Notes: generated by a model from the sequence alone, not told the origin. A stretch of 58,591 nucleotides of DNA from SIG440 sp045645805 (GCA_045645805.1 JAZRJL010000032.1:1-58591), one strand, 5' to 3'; positions 44,474-53,908 are shown, counted from the first letter of the stretch. Translations and numbers: made by a program.

Positions 44474-45333
44474 CTGCCCGAATATCCACAAGGCAAACGC
44501 AAGTTATTGTTTGTAATAGGAAGTCCGACTTCGTCAACTGAAACCGTTCCTCCAAACTTTTCCTTAAGCAAAAGATTAAGAATATTCTCAAGCACACCGC
44601 CTGAAAGTCCCGTTGTATATGAATTTATAAGGAAGAACAAGGGATTGTCGGAAAGTACATTTGTACAAAGCTCCACCAAATCAAAAAGCTCGTCCTCTAT
44701 CTTCCATACCTCGCCCGATGGTCCTCTTCCATAAGATGGCGGGTCCATAATAATTCCGTCATACTTGCGACCACGGCGTATTTCACGTTCGGTAAATTTT
44801 TTCACATCATCGACTATATAGCGGATTGGGCGTTCTTCAAGCCCTGAAAGCTTTGCATTTTCCTTTGCCCATGCAACCATTCCTTTAGAAGCATCAACAT
44901 GACAAACTGCCGCACCGGCAGCAGAAGCCGCCATTGTTGCACCACCTGTATAGGCAAAAAGATTAAGAACATTTACATCATCTCTGCCCGAATTTTTTAT
45001 AATCTCCGAAAACCAGTCCCAATTTGCTGCTTGCTCGGGGAAAAGTCCCGTATGCTTAAATCCCATCATTTTTATACCAAAGGTAAGGTTTTTATAATCA
45101 ACTGTCCAGCTTTCGGGAAGTTTTTTGTTGCTTTCCCAATGTCCGCCACCGGTGTTGCTGCGAAAATAATGTGCATCGGGATTATTCCAGCTTTTATGCA
45201 AATCTTCTTTGGGAATATTCCATACGATCTGTGGGTCAGGTCGTCTTAAAACAATATTCCCCCATCTTTCAAGCTTTTCGCCGCATTTGGCATCAAGTAA
45301 TTCATAATCTTTCCAGTTATCTGCTAAAAACAT
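44461..45333 (-). CDS. Class I SAM-dependent methyltransferase (RlmI/PF10672-like)
   Basis: The 290-residue protein has the Rossmann methyltransferase core: NLFAYTGGATMAASAAGA (motif I, about 120-137), VDASKGMVAWAKENA (acidic loop), and the catalytic-type DPPSYGRGPSGEVW (motif IV, about 198). DPPSYGRG is typical of the rRNA base methyltransferase group related to RlmI and RlmKL. The likely target is 23S rRNA, but position and base are unknown. There is no PUA domain. It is 16 bases after mrp. Confidence 0.85.
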   Translation of the reverse strand: MFLADNWKDYELLDAKCGEKLERWGNIVLRRPDPQIVWNIPKEDLHKSWNNPDAHYFRSNTGGGHWESNKKLPESWTVDYKNLTFGIKMMGFKHTGLFPEQAANWDWFSEIIKNSGRDDVNVLNLFAYTGGATMAASAAGAAVCHVDASKGMVAWAKENAKLSGLEERPIRYIVDDVKKFTEREIRRGRKYDGIIMDPPSYGRGPSGEVWKIEDELFDLVELCTNVLSDNPLFFLINSYTTGLSGGVLENILNLLLKEKFGGTVSVDEVGLPITNNNLRLPCGYSGRWQR

Positions 45334-45349
45334 AATTTTCCTCGTTTTC

Positions 45350-46186
45350 TTAGGAATTAATTGTATTCTTTACTGCATCAATCGCTTCTTTAAGCCATTG
45401 ATGTCCGTCAATATTCTCAACCTGACCGGCATCGCAAAGGGTAGCAGTTTCAGGTCTGATAGGAATCTGACCAAGAGTAGCAAGTCCTGTGTTTTTTGCC
45501 ACCTCGTCTATGCGACTTTCACCAAATACGCTTATCCTTTTACCACAATCAGGACATTCGATATAACTCATATTTTCAACAATACCAAGGATGGGTATTT
45601 CCATAAGCTGTGCCATCTTTACGGCCTTTTCAACAATCATGGAAACAAGCTCCTGAGGAGAAGTAACTATAATTATACCGTCAACGGGAAGTGATTGAAA
45701 TACAGTAAGAGGTACATCGCCTGTACCGGGGGGCATATCGACAAACATAAAGTCAACATCCTCCCAGATAACATCTGTCCAGAACTGTTTTACAGTACCG
45801 CCAATAACAGGACCCCTCCATACAACAGGGTCTGTATCGTTTTCAAGCAAAAGGTTTATAGACATAATTTTTGTACCATTTTTGCTTATTTGAGGCAAAA
45901 TTCCATAATCATTTCCAATCGCTTTGTCTTTTATGCCAAAAAGCTTAGGGATTGACGGACCGGTAATATCAGCATCAAGAACTGCTGTGCTGAAACCTTC
46001 CTTTTGTATTCCTGATGCAAGCAAGGATGTAACCAAGGATTTGCCAACACCACCCTTGCCGCTGACAATTCCGATAACCTTTTTTACATTACTCATTGAA
46101 TTCTGCGGAGCAATAAGGCTTTGCGGTTCTTGTCTTGAGCTGCATTCTTCTCCGCAGGTTGAACAATTATGTGTACATTCACTCAT
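45350..46186 (-). CDS. Mrp/NBP35-type iron-sulfur carrier ATPase
   Basis: Proteins of this type load iron-sulfur clusters onto target proteins. The 278 residues have an N-terminal cysteine cluster (C4, C8, C11 and C15 in SECTHNCSTCGEEC), a deviant Walker A (SGKGGVGKS, about 43-51), VDMPPGTGD, and a C-x2-C bridging motif (IECPDCGK, about 215) expected to hold the cluster between two subunits. The N-terminal cysteines recall the NBP35/MIP18-type extension more than the short ApbC. It is cotranscribed with the methyltransferase. Confidence 0.92.
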   Translation of the reverse strand: MSECTHNCSTCGEECSSRQEPQSLIAPQNSMSNVKKVIGIVSGKGGVGKSLVTSLLASGIQKEGFSTAVLDADITGPSIPKLFGIKDKAIGNDYGILPQISKNGTKIMSINLLLENDTDPVVWRGPVIGGTVKQFWTDVIWEDVDFMFVDMPPGTGDVPLTVFQSLPVDGIIIVTSPQELVSMIVEKAVKMAQLMEIPILGIVENMSYIECPDCGKRISVFGESRIDEVAKNTGLATLGQIPIRPETATLCDAGQVENIDGHQWLKEAIDAVKNTINS

Positions 46187-46222
46187 TTTTATATCTTCCT
46201 TTCTTCTTTACAGTAGTTAATC

Positions 46223-47671
46223 TTAAAACATTTCCAATGCACGTTCAAGCTGGTCATCTTTCTCGACTTTAATAGTTTTAAGCGTATCATAGAGTTTAAG
46301 CTGTGTAGTTATGTCCAATACTCCATAAGGGAAAAGTCCACCCATTTTTTGAAAGTTTGTAACGGCAATTCTTAGATTTTCGTCATAAACATCATTTACT
46401 TCACCAATAAAGATTCCCATTTCCTTAAGCATTCTTTTTGCTTTTTCAACCTCTGCTCCCTTATCGCCTGTACGATATGTTTTTGAAAGACTGAACATTT
46501 CAAAATTCGTCATATCAACAGGTTCTGCTGAATTTTCAAGTTTAACATCGGGAGAAATACCAATCTTGTGTATATTATTGCCCATTGGTGTAAGATAAAA
46601 TGCCGAGGTATATTTTATAATTGCACCGTCATAGGAAGGATTCATACTCTGCACAGTGCCCTTGCCATAGGTTTTTACGCCTATTGACTTTGCAACTTCG
46701 TTTTCACAAAGTGCCGCAGTCAATACCTCAGAAGCACTTGCGCTCATTTCATTTACCAAAATTACAACATTATATTTCTTTCCTTTTCCCGAGGCTTTAT
46801 AAACCTTATTAAAAAGTGAAATTTTGTGTTCTTCTGTGGTTATAACTGCGTCTTTTGGCAAAAACATATCAGCAATTTCAACAGCCTGCGAAAGATATCC
46901 TCCGCCATTATCACGCACATCAATAATAATATTTTTTATCCCTTGTTTGCTTATTTTATCCAAAGCTTCGCCAAATTTTTTTGCACATGTTTCGGTAAAG
47001 GAATAAATTTTTATTTTACCAATCTTTTTTCCGTTGTTTTCAAGTATCTCATAATCAACAGGCTCAACAACAACCTTTTCACGTTTGATATTAAAGCTTA
47101 AAGGTTCTGAAATGCCGGAACGTATAATTTTGATTTTTACAATTGTGCCTTCCTTACCGCGTATTTTTTCAAGCGCAGCCTCAAAGCTCATTCCTCTAAG
47201 GTCAAGGCTGTCTGCACCAATAATTATATCTCCTGCCTTTATACCAACCCTTTCAGCCGGTGAACCGGGGATAGGTTCAGATACAATAATACTTCCGTCG
47301 CTGAAAAATACATTTACTCCAATTCCCGTAACCTCGTCATTAAGCTCCTGCAAAAAAGCTTCTGCCTCTTTTTGATTAAAATACTCTGAGTTTTCATCAA
47401 TTGACGAAACAATCGCTTTCATAACATTTTCATAAAGTGCCGGGTCATTTTGAAAAACTTCTTCAAAAGCAGCTTTATAGAGTGTTTTCTCGTCTATTTC
47501 CTCATATCTAACCAAAATTGAAAGATTTTTAATTATCCCTTCAATGCGGTCAGACAAGGTTACTTCTTCGGTTTCTGTATTCTGTGAATATACTAATGAG
47601 AAACTGCTTGAAAATACTACTGTAATAACAGTTATCCACAAAACTGATTTCTTTAAGACTTTGTTAAACAT
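46223..47671 (-). CDS. S41 family carboxy-terminal processing protease with PDZ and peptidoglycan-binding domains
   Basis: The 482-residue protein has a signal or anchor (about 5-25), a PDZ domain (about 100-185, EVTGIGVNVFF to ALEKIRGKEG), the S41 catalytic core with serine in SASASEV (about 315) and lysine in KTYGKGTVQ (about 340), and a C-terminal peptidoglycan-binding-like repeat (about 410-475, LKEMGIFIGEVN). Such proteases trim envelope or sporulation proteins outside the membrane. The ATG at 47671 has GGAG nine bases before; two in-frame ATGs lie up to three codons upstream. Confidence 0.92.
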   Translation of the reverse strand: MFNKVLKKSVLWITVITVVFSSSFSLVYSQNTETEEVTLSDRIEGIIKNLSILVRYEEIDEKTLYKAAFEEVFQNDPALYENVMKAIVSSIDENSEYFNQKEAEAFLQELNDEVTGIGVNVFFSDGSIIVSEPIPGSPAERVGIKAGDIIIGADSLDLRGMSFEAALEKIRGKEGTIVKIKIIRSGISEPLSFNIKREKVVVEPVDYEILENNGKKIGKIKIYSFTETCAKKFGEALDKISKQGIKNIIIDVRDNGGGYLSQAVEIADMFLPKDAVITTEEHKISLFNKVYKASGKGKKYNVVILVNEMSASASEVLTAALCENEVAKSIGVKTYGKGTVQSMNPSYDGAIIKYTSAFYLTPMGNNIHKIGISPDVKLENSAEPVDMTNFEMFSLSKTYRTGDKGAEVEKAKRMLKEMGIFIGEVNDVYDENLRIAVTNFQKMGGLFPYGVLDITTQLKLYDTLKTIKVEKDDQLERALEMF

Positions 47672-47702
47672 ATACATCATCTCCGGTTAATAAATTTTCA
47701 GT

Positions 47703-48077
47703 TTACTTCAAAAATTCCATATAAAGGATACGGTATCCGTATCCGCATTTTCCGATAAGGACCTTTACGGTACTATCAAGAAGATACCCGTTAATTGTTT
47801 CAAGAGAAAGCTTCTGTCCTTTTGAGCCGTAAATATTATCCTTAAATACAGGAAGTGACCTGTATTCAATGTCCTTTGTCAAAGCCAAATTGACATTTCC
47901 GTTTATAGGTACAACATTAAGAATTACAGCCTCGGTATTTTGTGTGTCGCAAACATAAATTCTTGCAGTATAATACCTTACATCACTAAATATCATCTTT
48001 GAATCTGCCGCAAAAGCGGTTGTACTGCCCCACAAAACTGTAATGGCAATAAGTAAACAAAAAAGCTTTTTTTTCAT
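47703..48077 (-). CDS. Small secreted protein of unknown function
   Basis: The 124-residue product has a clear signal peptide (about 1-23, ending TTAFAAD) and a mature part of about 100 residues that is rich in beta-strand-forming residues (YYTARIYVCD, VILNVVPINGNVNLAL, KVLIGKCGYGYRILYMEFL) and contains two cysteines. I recognise no family. The ATG at 48077 is preferred over 48092 because AGAGGT precedes it. It is 31 bases upstream of the S41 protease gene and 24 downstream of argS; an envelope role connected with the protease is only suggested by position. Confidence 0.7.
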   Translation of the reverse strand: MKKKLFCLLIAITVLWGSTTAFAADSKMIFSDVRYYTARIYVCDTQNTEAVILNVVPINGNVNLALTKDIEYRSLPVFKDNIYGSKGQKLSLETINGYLLDSTVKVLIGKCGYGYRILYMEFLK

Positions 48078-48101
48078 AAAAACCTCTGTCATTCCTGTCT
48101 G

Positions 48102-49802
48102 TTACATTTTTTCAGGTGCTTCAATTTTAAGCATCTTTAAAATACCTTTAATTACAATTCTTACGCTGTCACAAAGCTTGAGCCTTGCATCCATAAGTGC
48201 CGCATCATCAGCCTTAACTCTGCATGAATTGTAGAATGTGTGAAAAGCCGATGCAAGGTCAATTACATATCTTGTAATCTTTGCAGGCTCACGACTTTCG
48301 GCAGCAGAACGGATTTCTTCAGGAAGCTCGGAGAGCTTTTTAATAAGAGCAAGCTCCTCTTCTTCTTTAAGAAGTGCACAGTTTACATCAGCAAATGGTT
48401 TTACTTCAATTCCTTCATCTTTGAGAAGTCTGATAATGCTGCAAATTCTCGCATGTGCATACTGGACATAATATACAGGATTTTCACTATCCTGCTTAAC
48501 CGCAAGGTCAAGGTCAAAATCAAGATGACTACCTGCCATACGCATATTAAACAAAAATCTTGCCGCATCAACCGATACATCTTCTAAAAGGTCTGAAAGA
48601 GTGATTGCCTTGCCGGTACGCTTTGACATTCTTACTGCCTCGCCGTTTCTGGTAAGACGAACAAGCTGCATAATGGAAACCTCAAATTTGTCAGGGTCAA
48701 TCCCAACAGCCGCAAGAGCAGCCTTCATTCTCGCAATGTGTCCGTGGTGGTCAGCACCCCATACATCAATTGTTAAGTCAAAACCTCTGCCCTCAATCTT
48801 GTTGATATGGTATGCAATATCTGCTGCAAAGTATGTGGGTATACCATTTTGACGAACAAGAACCTCGTTCTTTTCAAGACCCATCTTTTCACAGTTTAGC
48901 CAGATAGCCCCGTCTTCCTCATAGGTATAACCTGCATCGGTAAGACGCTTTATAGCTTCCATTACCTTGCCGCTGTCGTGAAGTGTACTTTCGCGGAACC
49001 ATACATCATAAAAAATACGGTATTTCTCAAGGTCGGATTTAAGTGCATCTACATTCTTTTCAAGTGCATAAGCAACAAGAGCCTTTTTGCGTGTTTCAGA
49101 ATCGGTATCAATATATTTTTCACCCTCAAGCTTAATGAACGCCTTTGCGTGTTCACGAATGTCATCTCCATGGTATCCGTCCTCAGGAAATTCAACAGCA
49201 TCTTCACCCTTGATTTCCTGAATATATCTTGCCTCAAGAGATTTGCCAAATTTTTCAATCTGATTTCCGGCATCGTTTACATAAAATTCGCGGTTTACAT
49301 CATAGCCTGCATATTCCATAACACTTGCCATACAATCTCCCAAAGCACCCCCACGGGCGTTGCCCATATGCATAGGACCGGTAGGATTGGCACTGACAAA
49401 TTCAATCATCACCTTTTTGCCCTTGCCCATATCAATTCGACCATAATCCTCGCCTTTTTCTTCAATGGCACGGATTACCTCATAAAGTCTGTCGTTGGAT
49501 AAATAAAAGTTAATAAAACCTGCACCGGCAACTTCAACCTTTTCAATCTCACCGCCAACTTCAATTTCAGCAACAATTGCATCTGCAATTGCTCTGGGCG
49601 GCATACGAAGTGCCTTTGCAAGCAACATTGCTATATTGCACGCAAAATCACCATGCTGCTTATCCTTTGGAACTTCAAGATGTAAAATATCTTCAACCAA
49701 AACAGTTTCAGCAGGATTTAAAACACCCTTCTCAACAGCAGTATCAAAAGCTGACTTTACAGCTTGTCCTATCATTTTTTTTGAATTCTCTATAATATTC
49801 AT
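48102..49802 (-). CDS. argS: Arginyl-tRNA synthetase
   Basis: The enzyme charges tRNA-Arg. The 566 residues show the N-terminal Add-1 tRNA-binding domain, the HIGH-type motif ANPTGPMHMGNARGG (about 130-144), the KMSKS-type region RMSKRTGKAITL (about 390) and the C-terminal DALR anticodon-binding domain ending near LKMLKIEAPEKM. It is 19 bases downstream of the DUF1934 gene, a pairing seen in many Firmicutes (ywiB-argS). Confidence 0.97.
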   Translation of the reverse strand: MNIIENSKKMIGQAVKSAFDTAVEKGVLNPAETVLVEDILHLEVPKDKQHGDFACNIAMLLAKALRMPPRAIADAIVAEIEVGGEIEKVEVAGAGFINFYLSNDRLYEVIRAIEEKGEDYGRIDMGKGKKVMIEFVSANPTGPMHMGNARGGALGDCMASVMEYAGYDVNREFYVNDAGNQIEKFGKSLEARYIQEIKGEDAVEFPEDGYHGDDIREHAKAFIKLEGEKYIDTDSETRKKALVAYALEKNVDALKSDLEKYRIFYDVWFRESTLHDSGKVMEAIKRLTDAGYTYEEDGAIWLNCEKMGLEKNEVLVRQNGIPTYFAADIAYHINKIEGRGFDLTIDVWGADHHGHIARMKAALAAVGIDPDKFEVSIMQLVRLTRNGEAVRMSKRTGKAITLSDLLEDVSVDAARFLFNMRMAGSHLDFDLDLAVKQDSENPVYYVQYAHARICSIIRLLKDEGIEVKPFADVNCALLKEEEELALIKKLSELPEEIRSAAESREPAKITRYVIDLASAFHTFYNSCRVKADDAALMDARLKLCDSVRIVIKGILKMLKIEAPEKM

Positions 49803-49821
49803 TTATCCTCACTTATTCCTT

Positions 49822-50262
49822 TCAGTTATTTAAAGTTTGATTATCAGAAGTGGTAACCGTCAAAGCCAGTCTGTTTTTCAAATAGTCACGGTTGTCAATA
49901 TCAAGTATATATTCAATATTAACCTTGCCGCCATCTACACCAAGATTGTTTTCAAGTGTAATCGGGTTTACCCCTACAGGGATTGTGCCGTATGGGGTAT
50001 TGTAGCTGCAAAGATATTTTTCACCCTTTTTAAACACCATACGGCTGTTGTACTTGCCTTTTCGGGTCATACAAACAGCATCACTTGTAACCTTTATCGT
50101 CGTAATTGTGTCTTCAAAGCCTGTCATTTCGCTCTCTTCATAAGAAATATAATACTTACCATCTTTTTGAAGAAACCGCCCTTTTGTCTGGAGTTCTATT
50201 TCATTTACCTCATTATCTATGTCCTGAAGTGTTTTAAGGTAAATCATTGCATTTTCTTTCAT
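49822..50262 (-). CDS. DUF1934 (YwiB-like) protein
   Basis: The 146-residue protein fits the calycin-like beta barrel family DUF1934, with LQTKGRFLQKDGKYYISYEE-type strands near residue 25, NSRMVFKKG and TPYGTIPVGV in the middle, and the LDIDNRDYLKNRLALTV end. The molecular role is unknown; the neighbour argS is conserved. The first ATG (50262) has AAGGTGAT upstream, and another in-frame ATG lies at 50247. It lies between murI and argS. Confidence 0.85.
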   Translation of the reverse strand: MKENAMIYLKTLQDIDNEVNEIELQTKGRFLQKDGKYYISYEESEMTGFEDTITTIKVTSDAVCMTRKGKYNSRMVFKKGEKYLCSYNTPYGTIPVGVNPITLENNLGVDGGKVNIEYILDIDNRDYLKNRLALTVTTSDNQTLNN

Positions 50263-50285
50263 CGTTTTATCACCTTAATTTAAAA

Positions 50286-51092
50286 TCAATATTTTTCTAT
50301 GTCAATTCTTTCAACCGTATCGGATACGGATTTTTCAAGAAACATTCCGCCAAGCTTTGAAAAATCTTGTGGTGAATCGCTTACAAAATACCGATAATCT
50401 CCAATTGTTTTTTCGCTTTGCATATTATTTTTCCTGAGATACTTCAAAGCATCGTCCGCAGCAACCGCACCTGAATCAATAAGACTAACCCCGTCGCCCA
50501 TTATCTCGCCTATTACTTTTTTAAGAAGCGGGTAATGAGTACAACCAAGAATAAGAGTATCAATATTATTTTTTTTCATATCTTCAAGATATTCATTTGC
50601 GATTATCCTTGTAACCTCGCTGTCGGTATACCCGTTTTCAACAAGAGGTACAAACATGGGACAGGCTTTTTGAAATACCTGTGCATCGGCACAAATACCT
50701 TTTATATCTTCAATATATTTTCCATAACGAATCGTCGCAGGTGTGCCAAGTACTCCTATCCTTTTTGACTTTGTAGCCGCAACGGCTGCTTTTGCCGCAG
50801 GCTCAACTACACCCATAATTTTGGTATCAAGCTCATCGGATATCCAGGGAAGGGCAGCACTGCTTGCTGTTCCACAAGCAATTATTATCATCTTTATATC
50901 AAAGGTTTTTAAAAATCTTATATCCTGACGTACATACTTCATCAGGGTTTCCTGACTGCGACTTCCGTAAGGAACTCTGCCGGTATCACCAAAGTAAATA
51001 ACATTTTCATTTGGCATTATCCGCATAATTTCCTTTACACAGCTTAGTCCTCCAAGTCCGGAATCAAAAATACCAATTGGTCTGTTATCCAT
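50286..51092 (-). CDS. murI: Glutamate racemase
   Basis: The enzyme makes D-glutamate for peptidoglycan. The 268 residues show the N-terminal IGIFDSGLGGLSC (about 6-18), the first catalytic cysteine in ACGTASSAAL (about 73), and the second in ILGCTHYPLL (about 184). It starts three bases after the ddl stop; both supply D-amino acids for the wall precursors. Confidence 0.97.
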   Translation of the reverse strand: MDNRPIGIFDSGLGGLSCVKEIMRIMPNENVIYFGDTGRVPYGSRSQETLMKYVRQDIRFLKTFDIKMIIIACGTASSAALPWISDELDTKIMGVVEPAAKAAVAATKSKRIGVLGTPATIRYGKYIEDIKGICADAQVFQKACPMFVPLVENGYTDSEVTRIIANEYLEDMKKNNIDTLILGCTHYPLLKKVIGEIMGDGVSLIDSGAVAADDALKYLRKNNMQSEKTIGDYRYFVSDSPQDFSKLGGMFLEKSVSDTVERIDIEKY

Positions 51093-51095
51093 TTT

Positions 51096-52148
51096 CTAAT
51101 CCTCTCTCGCAAGTGCAAGCTGAATGTGTTTGTCAATAAGCTCTGTCATACAAACTCCCGAAGTTTCCCAAACCTTGGGATACATACTGATTGGCGTAAA
51201 ACCGGGAATCGTATTTATCTCATTAAGGTAAATATTTCCGTTTTCCTTATCTACAAAAAAGTCAACTCTTGAATGTCCGCGGCACTCACAAATTTTATAT
51301 GCTTTAATTGCATATTCTTTAATTTTTTCTTCTGTCATCTTGTCAACAGGAGCAGGAATCATCAGCTTTGAATCTTCATCATTATATTTTGCATCAAAAT
51401 CATAAAACTCATTGGCAGGCTTGATTTCACCAAGAACATCTGCTGTTTTTGGTTCAAGATTACCCATTACACCGCATTCAACCTCACGGGCATTTATACA
51501 TTCCTCAACCAAAACCTTGTAGTCATGCTTTAATGCAAGTTTTATTCCAGCTTCAAGTTCGCATCTGTTGTTTGCTTTGGTAACACCAACCGATGAGCCT
51601 GCAGATGATGGTTTAATAAACATTGGATATCCAAGCTTTTTCTCCATCTTCTCAAAGTCAGGTGTATCACCAAGCTTAAGTTCAACCCAATCGGCTTGCG
51701 GAATACCCACCTTTTCAAAAAGTATCTTTGCAATGCATTTATCCATACAAGCAGCACTTCCAATAACGCCACTACCTACATAAGGAATGCCTGCAAGCTC
51801 GCAAAGACCCTGCACCGTACCGTCTTCACCGTTTTTTCCGTGAAGTACGGGATAAACAACGTCTATGCTGATTTCTTCAATTTTTTCACCAAGCTTGATA
51901 AGCGCTTTGTCACAGCTGTCAGGTGAAAGGATTGCAGGAGTAACATTCCCGTTTTCCCAAGTATGGTTACAGATTTCACTTATATCACCGTCATAATACA
52001 GCCACTTTCCCTCATTGGTAATTCCAACAGGAAATACATTATATTTGTCTCGGTTAATGTTTTCAAGAACGGCTGAGGCTGAAACTTCTGAAACACTATG
52101 CTCGGACGAAACACCGCCAAAAAGCACACAAACATTTAATTTTTTCAT
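51096..52148 (-). CDS. ddl: D-alanine--D-alanine ligase
   Basis: The enzyme joins two D-alanines for peptidoglycan. The 350 residues show the N-terminal VCVLFGGVSSEHSVS (about 5-19), the ATP-grasp lid PMFIKPSSAGSSVGV (about 170), EFYDFDAKYND (omega loop with the Tyr-Lys of D-Ala specificity), and LNEINTIPGFT. I see no resistance-type substitution pattern, but D-lactate and D-serine ligases cannot be excluded. The start is not settled: ATG 52148 fits the family alignment but lies 14 bases from AAGGA, whereas ATG 52160 is only two bases away. Confidence 0.94.
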   Translation of the reverse strand: MKKLNVCVLFGGVSSEHSVSEVSASAVLENINRDKYNVFPVGITNEGKWLYYDGDISEICNHTWENGNVTPAILSPDSCDKALIKLGEKIEEISIDVVYPVLHGKNGEDGTVQGLCELAGIPYVGSGVIGSAACMDKCIAKILFEKVGIPQADWVELKLGDTPDFEKMEKKLGYPMFIKPSSAGSSVGVTKANNRCELEAGIKLALKHDYKVLVEECINAREVECGVMGNLEPKTADVLGEIKPANEFYDFDAKYNDEDSKLMIPAPVDKMTEEKIKEYAIKAYKICECRGHSRVDFFVDKENGNIYLNEINTIPGFTPISMYPKVWETSGVCMTELIDKHIQLALARED

Positions 52149-52174
52149 AAAATATATCATCATCCTTAAAAAAT

Positions 52175-52203
52175 ATTTTACCTTATTAAAAACAAAAAAT
52201 CAA
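52175..52203 (-). promoter_or_regulatory. Sigma-A promoter of the ddl operon
   Basis: On the minus strand TTGATT (52198-52203) and TAAAAT (52175-52180) are 17 bases apart, directly next to the opposite-facing spoIIR promoter. Confidence 0.7.
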
Positions 52204-52206
52204 TAT

Positions 52207-52235
52207 GTATAAGCTTTGAAAGCCTTGTCAATACT
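52207..52235 (+). promoter_or_regulatory. Candidate sigma-F promoter of spoIIR
   Basis: GTATA at 52207-52211 fits the GYATA -35 of sigma-F promoters. Fifteen bases further, GTCAATACT (52227-52235) fits the -10 GGNNANNNT with one mismatch. No good sigma-A promoter is present. spoIIR is a known sigma-F target in Bacillus. Confidence 0.6.
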
Positions 52236-52274
52236 TGTCTTTGTAAACAACTTTTCCAAAAGGAGAAATTTTAA

Positions 52275-52901
52275 TTGAAATCAATAAACAAAAATCGTCT
52301 TTTAATTCTTACCATAATACTTACTTTTATTTTTGCATTGATTATATCATATGCAAAAACTGCCGGAAATGACATAAGTAATTCAGTCTTAAGACTCCAT
52401 ATTGTTGCAAACAGCAATTCAGAAATTGACCAAAAGCTCAAGCTGGATGTGCGCGACAGGATAATCAAAGAGACCTCAAAGCTGTTCGCGTCAGCAAAAT
52501 CACCTGTTGAGGCAATAAGTATTGCCAAAAGTAATCTTGACACAATCATCAAAATTGCAAACAATGAGATTAAAGGCCAAGGCTTTGATTATACAGCAAT
52601 TGCAAAAATTGGCGAATTTGCATTTCCTACCAAAACCTATGGCGACATAAGTCTCCCAAGCGGAAAATATAAAGCACTTCGCATTGAGCTTGGAGCGGCA
52701 AAAGGTAAAAACTGGTGGTGCGTTATGTATCCGCCCCTTTGTTTTGCCGACGGAATACTTGTTGCTCCGCAAGATGCAAAATCGCAGCTGAAAAACTCTC
52801 TTTCAGAAGAGGAATACAACCTTATCAGTAAAAATCATTCAGGAAAAATTCCAGTCGAAATACGATTTAAGATTGTTGAAATAATTCAATCTTTATTTTA
52901 A
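52275..52901 (+). CDS. spoIIR: Stage II sporulation protein R
   Basis: SpoIIR is made in the forespore, is exported, and triggers SpoIIGA in the mother cell to cleave pro-sigma-E. The 208 residues begin with a membrane segment or signal (about 9-27) and contain the family core VLRLHIVANSNSEIDQKLKL-type region (about 39-58) with VRDRIIKE, and the C-terminal block YPPLCFADG. The start is TTG at 52275 behind AAGGAG. Its stop overlaps that of tsaD, so the two genes converge with no room for a terminator. Confidence 0.92.
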   Translation: MKSINKNRLLILTIILTFIFALIISYAKTAGNDISNSVLRLHIVANSNSEIDQKLKLDVRDRIIKETSKLFASAKSPVEAISIAKSNLDTIIKIANNEIKGQGFDYTAIAKIGEFAFPTKTYGDISLPSGKYKALRIELGAAKGKNWWCVMYPPLCFADGILVAPQDAKSQLKNSLSEEEYNLISKNHSGKIPVEIRFKIVEIIQSLF

Positions 52902-53908
52902 TCCTCATCAATCGGCAGATTTGCAATTGCATTAAGTGACATATCTGCAATTTTGCCGTTTTGGAATTCATAAAAAGCAGCACATCCTATCATTGCAGCA
53001 TTATCAGTACAAAGCGAGAGCTTTGGACAATAAAAATCCATATCATTTTTTTGTGCAAGGCTTTCGCATCTTTCGCGAAGAGGTTTGTTTGCCGCAACAC
53101 CGCCCGCAAGGGCAATTTTTTTTGTACCGTATTTGTTGGCACAATCAATAAGATGTGTGCTTAAAACCTCGGTAACAGCCTCCTGAAAGGATGCTGCAAC
53201 ATCCGCTTTGTTGATTTCGATGCCCTTTTGCTCGGCATTGTGAATATAATTTATAACAGCTGTTTTAACTCCGCTGAAGCTAAAATCAAAACCGTCTTTA
53301 CCCATACTTACCCGAGGGAATCGGATTGCTTCGGGATTTCCGGATTTTGCACATTCCTGTATAGCAGGACCGCCAGGATAGCCAAGTCCCAAAGTTCTTG
53401 AAACCTTGTCAAAAGCTTCGCCTGCGGCATCGTCAGAGGTCTTTGCCAGAACCTCATATGTTGCAAAGTCCTTTACATAAACAATATGACTGTGACCGCC
53501 GGATGCCACAAGACAAATAAATGGTGGTTCAAGCTCAGGGAATTCAATAAAGTTGGCACAGATATGACCCTTTATATGATGAACAGGTATAAGTGGTTTT
53601 TCTGCCACAAAACTAAGAGCCTTTGCTGTTGAAACGCCAACCAATAAAGCACCAACCAACCCCGGACCGTAGGTTACGGCAATGGCATCAACATCATCAA
53701 GTTTAAGACCTGCATCTGACAATGCCTTATCAACAACATCGCTTATGTTTTCAATATGTTTTCTGGATGCAACCTCGGGAACAACACCACCAAATTCTTT
53801 GTGAAGCTCAATCTGGGTATTGATAACATTTGAAAGAACCTTTTTCCCGTCTTCAACAACAGCTGCAGCTGTTTCATCACACGAGCTTTCAATTGCAAGT
53901 ATCTTCAT
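52898..53908 (-). CDS. tsaD: tRNA N6-threonylcarbamoyladenosine transferase TsaD
   Basis: TsaD forms t6A37 in tRNAs that read ANN codons, using threonylcarbamoyl-AMP from TsaC. The 336 residues show the N-terminal ILAIESSCDETAAAV (about 3-17), the metal-site HIKGHICANFIE (about 109-120), SGGHSHIVYV, the GEAFDK segment and the GGVAANK loop. ATG 53908 has GGGGAGGAT upstream and is chosen over a start six codons earlier. It overlaps rimI by 20 bases. tsaB and tsaE are not in the window. Confidence 0.96.
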   Translation of the reverse strand: MKILAIESSCDETAAAVVEDGKKVLSNVINTQIELHKEFGGVVPEVASRKHIENISDVVDKALSDAGLKLDDVDAIAVTYGPGLVGALLVGVSTAKALSFVAEKPLIPVHHIKGHICANFIEFPELEPPFICLVASGGHSHIVYVKDFATYEVLAKTSDDAAGEAFDKVSRTLGLGYPGGPAIQECAKSGNPEAIRFPRVSMGKDGFDFSFSGVKTAVINYIHNAEQKGIEINKADVAASFQEAVTEVLSTHLIDCANKYGTKKIALAGGVAANKPLRERCESLAQKNDMDFYCPKLSLCTDNAAMIGCAAFYEFQNGKIADMSLNAIANLPIDED

